From the NCBI RefSeq assembly GCF_018991925.1, contig NW_024753828.1, positions 1,349,620 to 1,413,619 of the forward strand: a stretch of DNA of 64,000 nucleotides, in the 5' to 3' direction. This DNA is from Homarus americanus. Its lineage: Eukaryota > Arthropoda > Malacostraca > Decapoda > Nephropidae. The notes under the pieces were generated by a model. It was not told where the DNA came from. It saw only the letters and a program-made list of their open reading frames with translations, and made no database searches. The position numbers were made by a program, and so were the translations under genes. How positions within the stretch are numbered: position 1 is the first letter of the stretch; each line of letters begins with the position of its first letter. Positions 24,958 to 38,182 of this stretch are shown here, piece by piece.

Positions 24958-26082
24958 AGTAGAACGTCGATTTAAAGCGACTCAATTTAAGATTATTGAT
25001 TTAAAGCAAAACCCTCAATTAAGGACAAGGTTTTAATTTAAAGCGAATCTTTCCGATTTTGCGCGAGTCAATCTGGCACATAATATTTAAAATTTTGCGC
25101 CTAATGTTTCTCTGGGCACGCTACACTGTCCTCAGGGCAAAGCTGTACTGTACATGTACTCAAAATAATGTACTAAATGATAACTAAAATTTTTGTCTAG
25201 TGCAAACTATAGCATGTTTATATTCAAATTAATCACTATCTTATAAGAATTCCAGCAATGTAAATTATATTCTCCCCAGTCACTTCTGTGACATTTTATA
25301 AGCAAAAAACTTAAACTAAATCTAAAGGACATAAATAAACAAATAAATATGCCAACTGTCAAATATGTCACTGTCACTTCCCTCCCCTCATCTTCCCAGC
25401 CAGGGTTTGGTGTTTTAGGCTTAAAGTTTTTATCATACTGTATATAATGTCACAGACTAAAGTTAGGAGAATATAATTTATATTGCACGAATCCTTGCAA
25501 GACAGCGAATAATTTGAACATAAATGTCATACATTTTGCACGAGAAAAATTTTTGCTCTCTGTAATAAAATTCTTAAATTAGAACTAAAATGTGTATGTC
25601 TAATGCGAGCTATAGCATGTTTATATTCAAATTAATCGGTATCTTATAAAAATTCCAGCAATGTTAATTATATTCTCCCATGTCAGTTCAGTGACATTTT
25701 AAAGATAAAAACTTAAAGTCACTCTTAAGGACTGATAAATAAATAAGCACTAGACCTTGGCATCAACTGTCAAACATATCACCTCACCTCCCACCCTCCC
25801 CCATCTTCTCAGATATTAAACAGATCAATTCGCATCCCTTAATTTTAGCCGTGTTGATTTATGAGTGTTTGTTTTTACATAATACTAAAAGAAACAATGT
25901 TTTGTTTATTCTAAGAGATGGGTTGAGGTGCATCTGGGTAGACTCTCAGTCTTTTCAGTATTTTGTGTTTCTCTCGAGTACCAAAGTAAATTTTTCCATT
26001 GAAACAACACTTCGATTTAGTGCGAATTCGGTTTAAAGCGACCTCTCTTGGAACCTATCTCGTGTGATATCGACGTTCTACT
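24958..26082. mobile_element. Tigger-type element, GTAGAACGTCGATTTAAAGC family
   Basis: Ends AGTAGAACGTCGATTTAAAG and the complement of TATCGACGTTCTACT. TTTAAAGCGA motifs lie near both ends. The middle has two foldback-type repeat copies (25180-25330 and 25430-25730). A truncated reverse copy is at 16861-17705. Confidence 0.8.
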
Positions 26083-26559
26083 TTACAGGAATTTCATTAC
26101 AAGTTACAATATATGAGGCAACTGGGCTGGCAATGTAGTTATATTATAGCCAAGGTCTTGGTTATAAACACCTCCACACACATTCACTTCTCACACATAC
26201 ACACCCATGCTTCTCATTTTTCTTATTTTATAGTCTTAAATTATGTTTTATTTATTTCTAAGCCACATCGTTTATATATAGTGAAATAATTGTTAAAAGA
26301 AGTCTGTTTTTTCTGAGACATATGTGCCAGGAGTCAGCTGGTATGGCCATCTTGGAGAGAGGGCACAGATGTCCTCCCACAAGGTAATATACCAAAGTTA
26401 AACAATATTTTATTATTTATTTTCATGTGTTAGGAAGTAATTTCATGTATTAGGTAGGAAATTGGAGTTGTTCTGTACTATTTATCATTAGTCAGGTAGG
26501 TTTTTGTTCGTGTTTGTGAAACAATTTTGTGTTTTTGGGTATGATATTAGAGTATTTTT

Positions 26560-26674
26560 GTCATTGGGGAACCGGACCCTATTTTTCCCATATGTTCCTT
26601 TATTCTTGATACGTAAATTCACCTAACCAGTGGTTTTCTGGAACCTAACCCATTCATATCTTAAGGGACACCTG
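26560..26674. mobile_element. Right end of a Tigger-type element
   Basis: AACCCATTCATATCTTAAGG followed by GACACCTG and TA. No mate found. Confidence 0.45.
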
Positions 26675-26842
26675 TATGCAAAATGACGTACACTGGTACA
26701 ATGTACAACGAGGCGCCAATATATCAGATGACCTGGACAAAACGTTCCAGAAGTAAGGAGAGCTTTGTATGGAAATGTTCGAGCAAAGACTGCTAGGATA
26801 ATCGTTTCACAGTATCCTTGTCCCATGTGTCACTGCAGATAT

Positions 26843-27425
26843 AGGTTCATGCAATATATCTGTGGAGTGAACATCATGTAATATATCTGTGGAATGAGCA
26901 TCATGTAATATATCTGTGGAATGAGCATCATGTAATATATCTGTGGAATGAGCATCATGTAATATATCTGTGGAATGAGCATCATGTAATATATCTGTGG
27001 AGTGAGCATCATGTAATATATCTGTGGAGTGAGCATCATGTAATATATCTGTGGGGTGAACATTAAGTAATATATCTGTGGAGTGAACATCATGTAATAT
27101 ATCTGTGGAGTGAACATCATGTAATATATCAGTGGGGTGAACATCATGTAATATATCTGTGGGGTGAACATTAAGTAATATATCTGTGGAGTGAACATCA
27201 TGTAATATATCTGTGGAGTGAACATTATGTAATATATCTGTGGAGTGAACATTATGTAATATATCTGTGGGGTGAACATTATGTAATATATCTGTGGAGT
27301 GAACATCATGTAATATATCTGTGGGGTGAACATCATGTAATATATCTGTGGGGTGAACATCATGTAATATATCTGTGGGGTGAACATCATGTAATATATC
27401 TGTGGGGTGAACACTTCATGTAAAT
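26843..27425. repeat. 27-bp minisatellite, about 21 copies
   Basis: Unit TAATATATCTGTGGGGTGAA-CATCATG with A/G and C/T variants. Because the unit is 9 codons long, the minus strand stays open for 194 codons (repeating MFTPQIYYM). This reflects period, not coding. Confidence 0.97.
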
Positions 27426-27927
27426 ATGTCTGACTAAAGAATGATTGTTTGTTATTTTTTCAAGAAATGTGCACAAGACATTATCAGGTGAATTAAATCA
27501 AAATTATTGGTTCTGGGATTATGATAAAATAATCAATCGTTTTCTCTGGAACCAAAGCATCATCTGGGACGAGCACCACTAACACCTGTATGGGTTTTGA
27601 GTATTGTCAACACAACTACTATGGTGCATTTTTTCCCAGCTGAGAAGATATGCCCCACCCACTCCTAAAGAGTTACAGCTGATTGGCTGTTGCAAATCTG
27701 TCCGATTTCATCCTGAAGTTATGATGTACAGTATTTCTAAACGAGTTTTTTCATAATCATTGGGATGACCATTTCTGACGAGAAAGACATTTATCTAAAT
27801 TATATAAAGATATATACATTCATTATTTCAAACATGACCACATAGAAAATTATCAGAAATCTTATACACGAATTAACTGTTAAACTTTGGTACCAAATTT
27901 ACGCTTTCGGATGACGCATTTAATATA
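27426..27927. other. No gene seen
   Basis: Unique-looking intron sequence between the minisatellite and the next element. Confidence 0.5.
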
Positions 27928-29066
27928 CAGTCAACCCTCACTTTACGCGGTCCCACATTCCGCGTTTCCACGTTTACACGGTGCCCTGCCAGAACCCAGG
28001 ATGCTCACATTCCACGGTGGGTGTACCCCTTTACACGAGTGAAGTATAATTTTTTTATTTAGCTCATAAAATTCATACAAATTATCCGGCCAGAATATAA
28101 TTTACATTGCTGGAATTCTTACAATTTGATGATCATTTTGAATATAAAGATCATAGATTTTGCATTAGACATACAAATTTTAGATATAATGTTTACTCTT
28201 GAGTAAATATGTTATCTTTTGTGCAAAATATATGACATTTATATTCAAAATATTCCTGGTCTTACAAGGAATCCAGCAATGTCAATTATATTATCCTAAC
28301 TTTAATCTGAGGTATTATTTAATACTAAATGTTAAAATCTAGTTTTTTCACCCACTCTTTCTCTTGAAGGGAGGGTTGGTGGGAGGTGGGGGGGAGGGTT
28401 GGGACAGACTGACCATCTGGCTCGTTGGAAGAGGGGGGAGGCAAGGTGGGGTACTTTGATTGACAGATAGTGTCGTGAAGAATATTTTTTTTTTATTAAC
28501 AAGATATTTGTTTTAGCTCATAAAATTCATACAAATTACCCGGCCAGAATATAATTTACATTGCTGGAATTCTTACAATTTGATGATCATTTTGAATATA
28601 AACATCATAGATTTTGCATTAGACATACAAATTTTAGATGTAATGTTAACTCTGAGTAAATATGTTATCTTTTGTGAAAAATATATGACATTTATATTCA
28701 AAATATTCCTGGTCTTACAAGGAATCCAGCAATGTCAATCATATTATCCTAACTTTAGTTTGAGGTATTATTTATTACTATACAGGTAGTTCTGCTATAA
28801 CGCGATAATTGTGTTCTTGTAAAATATCGTGTTATAGAAAATCGCGTAATAGAAATAACAGGGCTTTTGGAGAAAATAGGGTTAGGTGCAGATTACTCCA
28901 AATCGAAAAAAAATTTCGTAGTTAGCCTAACACAAAGGATAGCACAGTCTAAATAAATGTTACATTCATATCTAATAATGAAATCATACAGTAAATGTTA
29001 CACTTTACCTTGAAAAAATATGAATTTAACTTGATGGGGGAGAAGGTTAATGTTGAGGTTGAGGAG

Positions 29067-29673
29067 TCATGCAGACAGGATTTGACAATTGTCATCGTCA
29101 TCATCAGTATCATCATCATCAGGTGCAGTTTTGGATGCATGGGAGGGAAGAAAAAAACGTCTAATTCCAGAAGTGGATGGCTGTGGTTCAGTGTCTTCAG
29201 TCTGCTTCTTGGGGGTTGACTTAAAAAAGACGTCTAATGTTTGCACTAAAGGCAACCACATCATCAGGATTTTCAGCTTTTTTCTTTAGGTCCTCATATA
29301 TTGACAAGGCTTTCTCTTTAATGGTGAGGAAGTTGGTCCCAGATCGCTTTTTCGTTTGATCTTCTATCCAAACACTTAGAAGCCATTCCATCTCCTCAAG
29401 TTCCTTTGGCCGTGATCTTACACTTTTGCTAGCTCTCTTGGTTTTTCCAGCAACACAGCTTGCTTTAATCTTTGCTGCATTGGCTCTAATGGTGCGCAAA
29501 GTAGACTCCTTTATTCCCGTTGCACGCACAATATCACATGTTCTTTCCTTATTTTCAAAACGCTTGACAACATCAAGCTTGCCTTCAAGTGTTATAGCCT
29601 TTCTTTTACGATCACCACCAGAAATGCGATCACCAGAATGCTTCCCGGAGATATTCTTCTTTTCCATAGTCAC
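29067..29673 (-). pseudogene. Tigger transposase remnant: CENP-B-type HTH joined to acidic tail
   Basis: The frame 29673-29221 (150 codons) starts MTMEKKNISGKHSGDR. It holds a psq/CENP-B N-terminal helix-turn-helix (ITLEGKLDVVKRFENKERTC, then DIVRATGIKESTLRTIR) followed by the start of a second DNA-binding helix domain (LEEMEWLLSVWIEDQTKKR). It ends at RRLF-stop. A second frame, 29264-29067, gives the transposase C-terminus: KKQTEDTEPQPSTSGIRRFF, an acidic D-run, and a stop. The pieces are out of frame by one base, and the entire DDE catalytic domain is missing. In pogo/Tigger proteins the HTH binds the transposon ends. A truncated protein could in principle bind without cutting. Expression is unknown. 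Confidence 0.82.
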
Positions 29674-30235
29674 AAAATTGGGGAAACAGTAAATCAGAAA
29701 GCACTGAGGACGCTTAAAAATTTCTCACGTCTAGCAAAGTGAACGTGTGGAGTAAAGAGAGCGCAGGTCTAAAACACTACGAATTTTGTTTTTCTCTCTT
29801 AGTTAAAATTTTACATTTTACATATACTGTACAGGTATACTGTATACATAAATATTACATAAATTATTTCTGCAATTGTTCACAAACAAAACACATAAAT
29901 CAATTGAACATGTGATGTCAAACGTGAACTGTAAACACTGCATAACCCCGCGCCAAGCCACAGCACTGTACATACTGTACAGTACACTTTAAATGCTACG
30001 TATTTAGTTTTTCTTTTATTTAAATTTTTACAATTTACATATATATATATACCTGTATAAGTAAATTGTAATTTACATATTATTCATATTATGCTAGAGC
30101 GCCCACAAAACATGAGAAACGTTTGAGTCCCCCAGTAGAGATGTCCGTTCTCTATCCACTCCAGGATGTCCGTTTTCTTTTTGTGTACTCGCTCAGGGAC
30201 TCAAGTATTTCTGTATATGACACAGGATGATAAGG

Positions 30236-30790
30236 GAATTTGAATTTATTTGTTTATTTATTTATATATATAATATACTGTAATATATTAAATATACTGC
30301 AAGTATTTTCTTTAATTTATATACGTGTTTCGCGACAAAGGGAGGCTACATTTATGGTGATCGTTAAGGACCAAACTCCGAATCCATGACGTGACTTCTG
30401 TTCATTATTTATATCCTAAATTTACCACTGTAGGTAGTTTCAAGAATTAATGCAGTCATTTACTGAATATTCTTTGCAAAAAAATAAATTTTAAATGAAT
30501 TATTTATAGGGGATAAATATATTGATCAGTAAATATACAGATATGCATTACTGACCACCTTTCGGCTAAAAATAAACAGGCGGTCACAGTCAACTTTCCC
30601 TTTCTTGTCACTGGCAAATGGGGTGGGGGTGATGATAATAGCAGCTGTGTTTATTACGGTATGTTAGACTGGTTTATAATACATTTTTATTATTTTAATA
30701 TACGTAATCTTCATTTTAATCCAGCTTCCCAAACGTAAGTTTCAGTATAAAATAATTAGTGGTACTGTAGGACCTTGTGAGTGGTTTACT
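30236..30790. repeat. Dispersed repeat shared with 55800-56420
   Basis: Colinear match over about 550 bp: TGCAAGTATTTTCTTTAATT, CAGATATGCATTACTGACCA, GATGATAATAGCAGCTGTG and CCAGCTTCCCAAACGTAAG. A 5' piece of the same family is at 49095-49340. Type unknown; it could be an interior segment of a large DNA transposon. Confidence 0.75.
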
Positions 30791-31512
30791 ATACATAAAT
30801 ATTACATAAATTATTTCTGCAATTCTTCACAAACAAAACACATAAATCAATATGTGATGTCGAACGAACTGTAAACACTGTGTGTGATGTAAAGAGAGCG
30901 GTTAAAAGCTATGTAATTTGATTTCTCTTTTATGTAAAATTTTACAATTTACTTATAATATATAGGTATACTGTATACATAAATATTACATACATTATTT
31001 CTGCAATTGTTCACAAACAAAACACATAACTCAATTGAACATGTGATGTCGAACGTGAACTGAATCACCAAACCGGAGTGGAATCGCGTTAGAGCAAACG
31101 AGTTCGCGTTTTTTAAATATCGTTCCAATTCATAAATCGTTCGATCAAATTCGTTGTCAAAACAGCGTTATAGCAGAACTCACTGTAACCTGGTTTTCCA
31201 AAATTTCTCAGAGTGGAAGAGCTAGCCAGTGTAGTGTGAGAAGAGGAGGGAGTTGAGTCCATTATTTGAATGGACATTAGCTTGGCGACTGTATTTCTAT
31301 TTCTTAAGTATTAATTGTGTAAAATGTATCATAAAATTAAGATAAGTTATTTTTACTAGAACATAGGTATTGTGGTTGGAAAAAGTGGAGTTTGGGGTCA
31401 GCTATTCCTCTATTTCATTTAATCCCAAATGTTATGTTATTCACTTTACGCGTTTCTCACTTTCCGCGGTACCCTGGAGGTTACATTAACCGCGTAAAGT
31501 GAGGGTTGACTG

Positions 31513-32177
31513 TACTGTAAATGACTTTAGTGCAACGCTGGAGTGCACATGTACTAATTTGATTATGGTACTAAAATTGTTAGATTCCAAAGTTTTTATA
31601 AATGTTTTAATAAATGTTTTAATAGATATTTTTAATACAGAGAACAATAGATCTTAACCTGCATCATGTTTAAATGTTTGTATAAATAACCTGTGTTATT
31701 AATTGTAGTGACTTCTAACATTTTAATAAATTCAGAGAACAACTTTGACTTTTTATGAGTAATAGCTCATAACCTGCATCATTAATAATTGTCTTTATAA
31801 ATAAAACGCAATGTTTTAAATGTTGGTGAAATTACCAGGAGTGAAAGTGACTGGGAGATAAATTACCAGGAGTCAAATTACCGGGAATCAAATTACCGGC
31901 CACCATATACGGTGTGTCCTCCGAAAGCGTGAATTTGTAACTCTTGAGGAGGGGCGGAGTATCTTCTCAGCTGGCAAAAAACACACTATAGGAACCTGCT
32001 ACATGGCAACAGACCAGGCAACTGTAACTAAACACTTTACCATGATACTCTCCTTCCACAACAATACTGTACCACCATAAATATCTACAATAGACCCTTG
32101 TCAATAAGTGAGGAGTTACTCCCAAGGGGTGTGTGTAAAAATTAAATATAAAATATGCATATACTGTATACAAACTA
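31513..32177. other. No gene seen
   Basis: Near 31530-31590 there is a fragment of the foldback repeat (GCAACGCTGGAGTGCACATG). The remainder, which includes short TTAAATG-type repeats, is unassigned. Confidence 0.45.
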
Positions 32178-32472
32178 CAGCTCCTCCCCGACTTACAACT
32201 TACTCGATTTCATTTAATTAATTCCAGACTCAAATCTGCCTCAGTCGACTCAAAATTTTGTCAAATTATGTATTTTCGAGTCCCAACGCCAGTGATTGCT
32301 GTGTACTGACAAATTTTGTTTGTAATTCACTTTAAAATGGCTGGCAAGCTTAAAAGTGAGTTTTGTGGTGCTGAGAAGAAAAGAGACACCCATTTTAGAT
32401 TTTCTATGTATTATTTAGCATTTTGACTTGTTTACCTGGATTTGGGTCCCTAACCCCTGGCCGAAGGAGCTG
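32178..32472. mobile_element. Small Tigger-like MITE, 295 bp
   Basis: Starts CAGCTCCTCCCCGACTTACA and ends GGCCGAAGGAGCTG with TA. Contains a 29-codon frame beginning MAGKLKSEFCGAEKKRD that resembles a transposase N-terminus but stops quickly. Confidence 0.5.
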
Positions 32473-32575
32473 TACTGTAAGGGGATAAATAGGTTAGTTC
32501 TCAGGCACATCAATGGCCAGAATTACTAATGCAATTTTACCTCATGACTGGAAACTTAGGTTATAAAATTAGTTC

Positions 32576-34019
<1,444 letters not shown>

Positions 34020-34240
34020 TGGCACCTAAATTTTAGCTGACTCAACCACCTCTCTGTGAGGGGACCTGACACAAATGAAGACCAAGGAGATCAATGAAGG
34101 TTTACTGTACAGTATCTGATTTACTCATCATTTCATACAAGCCTTCAGCATCACATCCCCAAACATCAGTTAATACAACACTCCAGTCCTTCACGTATAG
34201 TAATACAGTATACTATTACTACTACAATAAGAACTCTTAC

Positions 34241-34391
34241 CGTAATATCTGCCACACACAGGATCATGGTTTTCTGAGGAATATCATCATGTTCTGTTAT
34301 TTTTCTTAGTATGGGGCGCACTGCATCGTCAATTTCTCGATCATATCGATACTTCAGTCTATCAACAACATTACCCAGAGTCAAAGCTTGA
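34241..34391 (-). CDS. BRCA2: BRCA2 exon, end of helical domain into OB1 (second visible)
   Basis: 151 bp, phase 2 in and phase 0 out, with acceptor TTACTTTCAG and donor ACG|GTAAGA. After completing a Cys codon it encodes QALTLGNVVDRLKYRYDREI, then DDAVRPILRKITEHDDIPQK and TMILCVADIT. It aligns without gaps to the vertebrate block around L-K-Y-R-Y-D-T-E-I-D and K-K-I-x-E-R-D-D-x-x-x-K-T-L-V-L-C-V-S-D-I, which ends the helical domain and starts OB1. The Glu of REID, matching a position where human missense change is harmful (E2663 from memory), is present. The exon sits between the (GA)n tract and a 27-bp minisatellite. Confidence 0.95.
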
Positions 34392-34519
34392 CTGAAAGTA
34401 AGTTAGAATAAGGGTTGTATTACACACGTCATATTTATAAAACTACTATATACATTTACAAACAGTGTAGACTGTGAGAGACCTAATTTAAGAATAGGAT
34501 GTCATAAACATTGAATAAT

Positions 34520-35408
34520 AATACTTATATATATTATTAAAGAGTGTGTTGCCTTATATATTATTAAAGAGTGTGTTGCCTTACATATTATTAAAGAGTG
34601 TGTTGCCTTACATATTATTAAAGAGTGTGTTGCCTTATATATTATTAAAGAGTGTGTTGCCTTACATATTATTAAAGAGTGTGTTGCCTTATATATTATT
34701 AAAGAGTGTGTTGCCTTATATATTATTAAAGAGTGTGTTGCCTTACATATTATATTAAAGAATGTGTTGCCATACATATTATTAAAGAGTGTGTTGCCTT
34801 ACATATTATTAAAGAGTGTGTTGCCTTACATATTATTAAAGAGTGTGTTGCCTTACATATTATCTTAAAGAATGTGTTGCCTTATATATTATATTAAAGA
34901 GTGTGTTGCCTTACATATTATTAAAGAGTGTGTTGCCTTACATATTATAAAAGAGTGTGTTGCCTTATATATTATATTAAAGAATGTGTTGCCTTACATA
35001 TTATTAAAGAGTGAGTTGCCTTACATATTATAAAAGAGTGTGTTGCCTTACATATTATTAAAGAGTGTGTTGCCTTATATATTATATTAAAGAATGTGTT
35101 GCCTTACATATTATTAAAGAGTGTGTTGCCTTATATATTATTAAAGAGTGTGTTGCCTTATATATTATATTAAAGAATGTGTTGCCATACATATTATTAA
35201 AGAGTGTGTTGCCTTACATATTATTAAAGAGTGTGTTGCCTTACATATTATTAAAGAGTGTGTTGCCTTATATATTATATTAAAGAATGTGTTGCCTTAC
35301 ATATTATTAAAGAGTGTGTTGCCTTATATATTATTAAAGAGTGTGTTGCCTTACATATTATTAAAGAGTGTGTTGCCTTACATATTATTAAAGAGTGTGT
35401 TGCCTTAT
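34520..35408. repeat. 27/29-bp minisatellite, about 32 copies
   Basis: Unit TTATTAAAGAGTGTGTTGCC plus TTACATA, alternating with 29-bp variants (ATATTAAAGAATG). It begins about 130 bp upstream of the BRCA2 exon acceptor and ends where the 641-bp MITE is inserted. Confidence 0.97.
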
Positions 35409-35409
35409 A

Positions 35410-36050
35410 CAGTCAACCCCTGCTTTACGCGGTCCCACATTCCGCGTTTCCACGTTTACGCGGTACCCTGCCGAAACCGGAATGCTCACATTCCGCGGTG
35501 CGTGTACCCCTTTACGCGGAGAGCGGCGCGAGCAGGGTGCGCACAAGGTCGCCCAGTCATCAAAACATTACCGAGTTCTTCACCCGCCACCCACCACAGC
35601 CGGCCCAAGTCAGTGATAGTGATAATTATAGTGAGGATATGGACTTATATGAACTTTGAAGGGGTTTGACAAAGAGGCCCTGCAAGCCTCTGTGGTGGAT
35701 AATGATACAATTGATACAAGTGATACAGGTGAGGGCCAATAATCTGCCCTCTGCCTCGGAACCAACCTCCCATCCCCGTGTGCCCAGCCATCTTTTCTAC
35801 TAACGTAAGTGTTAAAAAACCTAATATTATTGATATTTCTCTTAATTATTAATTGTGTGTGCATACCATCATAAAATTAAGATGTTATTTTTACTACAAC
35901 GTACGTATTGTGTCGGAAAAAGTGGAGTTCGGGGGTCGGCCCAGTCTCTATTTCAATTAATCCCATATGTTCTGTTATTTCATTTACGTGTTTCTCGTTT
36001 TATGCGGTACTCCGCGGGTTCAATTGACCGTGTAAATGAAGACCCAACTG
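35410..36050 (+). mobile_element. 641-bp Tigger MITE, sister of 4728-5368
   Basis: Same length and content as the copy at 4728-5368, including the HQNITEFFTRHPPQPAQ reading frame. The left end is CAGTCAACCCCTGCTTTACG. The right end has decayed (GAAGACCCAACTG, followed by AA instead of TA). Confidence 0.9.
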
Positions 36051-36394
36051 AAGTCATTTTCAAAACATTAAATACCTATTTTATGTACAAATACTGTACT
36101 ATAAAAAAATTTCAGAACTAGTGTTGGACATCGAGATTTGCTTTGAATGAATCTTTTTGAGATTGTTTTTAATGAAACCAAAAAAATAACAAGAATATAA
36201 GAATTTGTAAGAAATCATGTGTAATAATTAAGAGTAGAGCTGTAGTGGCACCCACATCTTGTTAACACATCAATTATCATATTCAAACTAACACTTCCTT
36301 GCCTCTTCTGTACATGCCAACATTTGTATTGTACTGTATACTTGTTCACTATTTTAAGTTTCTGTGTTCATATATCATATCCTGTCATTATTAT

Positions 36395-36485
36395 TATTAT
36401 TATTTTTTTATGGGGAATAGCCCACCCAGGCACAGGTGATAGACCCACAACGGGCCCTAGGGGGCACAAGAATATGAGTGAAAAT
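36395..36485 (-). repeat. Dispersed GC-rich repeat next to an ATT run
   Basis: The complement reads CTGTGCCTGGGTGGGCTATT near an ATT run. Other copies, on the plus strand, are at about 48170-48235 and 63658-63715 (GGCCCCGATGTGGGTGAGTG; TGCCCGGGTGGGCTACTCCC). It looks like a SINE or LINE 3' end. Type unresolved. Confidence 0.6.
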
Positions 36486-37464
36486 AAATTAAAAATAGAA
36501 AAACAAGAAGTTCTGAGTAAAAAAAATAAAAGTTCTGAATAAAAAATTGAAGAGAGAATGTTCTGGGGGTCCCATACCCAACTGAGTACAATACAATGCA
36601 GTATCTTCATAGTGATCAGCTGAAGACAAACTTAAGTTTCCTGCACATGCCACTGAATGGTGCCACAGCCCTCTAAATCTTTGCTCTGCCAACAGCTACT
36701 CGTGATACACATTACTCAGTGATAATTCAGTCATGATATCATGTGGAAATTTGTTATTCCTCTCCATAACTTACAACCACTGGTCAGCTCTCTAGCCAGT
36801 CAGACCTTCACTATAAGACCATTAAATATGTTTTCAGTGTTTCATGTCTTTGAGAAGCATTAAATATTTTCAGTGTGTTTCACTAAATGTGTTTTATAGG
36901 TTTAGTATCAAATATACAGTCGATCAGCTGACAAAAACTGGCCAGCAGCATCTACATAGTTCAAGTACAATTCATGACACCCCAAGTTCTATTGTGCCAT
37001 CAGTAACTAAGTTGAACAACAACAGTCATGGTGAGTTTAATTTGTTAAAGAGTGTTCTGAAATAATAGAATTAAGAGATGAAGTGAGGAAAAGGGGTGTC
37101 AATGAATTTTGGGTCCGTGGTACCGTACTATATATTTTCCATTGAAATACATAGAATGATATAAAAAATATATATATTGCACGACAATTCACAATCCCAC
37201 TCATGAGTTATATTGGGGTTCTAGCGGCTGTATCTGTAAATAAACATCCTACCAGATGCCCATATGACTCTTGAAGACTAATGAGAGGAGCATAGCTTGC
37301 TGAACCACCTACAATAGCATATTTATACACTATTTACCTATAAGCATATATAATCTGAAAATTCCAAATAAGGAAACCCAAAACCAAAGGATCCAAAATT
37401 AAACCCAGCTATCTTATTCAAGTCTTGGATTCTTCATTAGGCAACAAAAATGTTCTCTTCTCAC
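36486..37464. other. BRCA2 intron, nothing firm
   Basis: No repeat recognised. See the rejected plus-strand frame at 36919-37030. Confidence 0.5.
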
Positions 37465-37662
37465 CAATTAAGCAAACGTCTTTCTTGGGCTGCAAGTTTC
37501 CACACAATCCATCGGTAGTGGTTAGTCACCCAGCCTGAAGGAACAAGTCCAGGATGAACACCCGGCATTGCCAAGAAACCTTGTTCCATTTCCTTCACAC
37601 CGATACAATTATCAGCACCAGGAACTACACAAAATCCATCTTCACAATTTACACTTCCACAT
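37465..37662 (-). CDS. BRCA2: BRCA2 exon, helical domain (first visible)
   Basis: This is the most upstream BRCA2 exon seen: 198 bp, entering with one base of a split codon and leaving in phase 2, with acceptor TTTTTCAG and donor TTG|GTGAGA. It encodes CGSVNCEDGFCVVPGADNCI, then GVKEMEQGFLAMPGVHPGLV and PSGWVTNHYRWIVWKLAAQE. Vertebrate BRCA2 has the same order: G-x-x-E-F-x-x-A-L-x-x-x-P-G-V-x-P-x-L-I, then W-V-x-N-H-Y-R-W-I-I-W-K-L-A-A-M-E. Joining to the next exon gives LLN-C-QAL, matching human N-R-C-L-S in register. BRCA2 acts in the nucleus, loading RAD51 onto resected DNA. The helical domain packs on OB1 and binds DSS1. The N-terminal BRC-repeat region and the start of the helical domain must lie beyond 64 kb or in exons I could not see. 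Confidence 0.95.
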
Positions 37663-37739
37663 CTGAAAAATACACAGAACACATCATGCACTGTTGACCT
37701 CAAAATTAAGTTTTCTTCTTAATTATTCAAAGAAGTTTG

Positions 37740-38182
37740 ACAGATATGTAGGACTGATGTGTGATTGATTGATGAATTGATGAATTGATTGATTGTGTTA
37801 ATTACATCCCTGGCGATACAACAGCTTAGGTCATCTGTCGCCAAATTAAAATAAAGGCTTAAAACACTAAATTCAAATAATGCAAAGTAAAAAACATAAG
37901 TAACAAATAACATAAACATTTGTAAAAAAAAATAAAAAATAAAATTTTTAATGTAAATAAATAAGACTTGAAGCTTGTTTAGAAGGCCGGTCTCCTCCAC
38001 GAAGGAGAGGAACACCCCTCCCAGACTACCCACTCCCCCCTACAGCATTGGGTGAGGTGCTTACTACAAAGATCTCTGAGACTGGGGCATTCCACCAAGA
38101 GGAATCGAACAGTCAATGGGACCAGGCAGTTATCACATTGGGGAGGGGGCGCCCTCTCCGTTAAAAAACCAGAGTCAGCCAT
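37740..38182 (-). mobile_element. 3' end of a jockey-like LINE
   Basis: The minus strand encodes APPPQCDNCLVPLTVRFLLV, then ECPSLRDLCSKHL, and, after a shift, FLSFVEETGLLNKL-stop. This is the typical C-terminus of jockey-type ORF2 (C-x2-C...H-x-L-x-x-C-P-x-L-R-x-x-R), but the usual His is Phe. A 3' UTR with GGCGACAGATGACCTAAGCT and an ATCAATC tail follows. The tail ends about 95 bp before the BRCA2 acceptor at 37663. Confidence 0.82.

Larger units (their letters stand above)
28783..31185 (-). mobile_element. Tigger-type element of the GTTCTGCTATAACGCG family, internally deleted
   Basis: 2.4 kb. Ends are CAGGTAGTTCTGCTATAACG and the complement of GCGTTATAGCAGAACTCACTG (shown without its last bases), flanked by TA. 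It keeps a transposase N-terminus and C-terminus on the minus strand but no DDE domain. The 5' side contains three copies of a ~95-bp block (ATAAATATTACATAAATTAT ... CAATTGTTCACAAAC) near 29840, 30790 and 30972, plus a dispersed repeat at 30236-30790. Confidence 0.87.
27928..31512 (+). mobile_element. Satellite-carrying Tigger-type MITE interrupted by another element
   Basis: Ends are CAGTCAACCCTCACTTTACG and the complement of CGTAAAGTGAGGGTTGACTG. It holds two satellite units (28060-28490 and 28515-28782) with a G-rich linker (near 28375-28460). At 28783 a second transposon is inserted. The family's 3' zone resumes at 31188 (GAATGGACATTAGCTTGGCG). Without the insert it is about 1.2 kb. Confidence 0.87.

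Noticed and set aside
26830..27414. 194-codon minus-strand frame of repeating MFTPQIYYM
   Set aside because: Produced by a 27-bp minisatellite whose period is divisible by three. Nothing protein-like flanks it.
26843..27425. CRISPR-like array
   Set aside because: Repeats are contiguous with no spacers, and the context is a eukaryotic intron. The same applies to 34520-35408.
36919..37030. Possible small plus-strand exon (VDQLTKTGQQHLHSSSTIHD...) with ATACAG before and G|GTGAGT after
   Set aside because: The splice-like borders and composition are suggestive, but there is no homology, no neighbouring exon in phase and no transcript evidence, so I did not list it as a gene.
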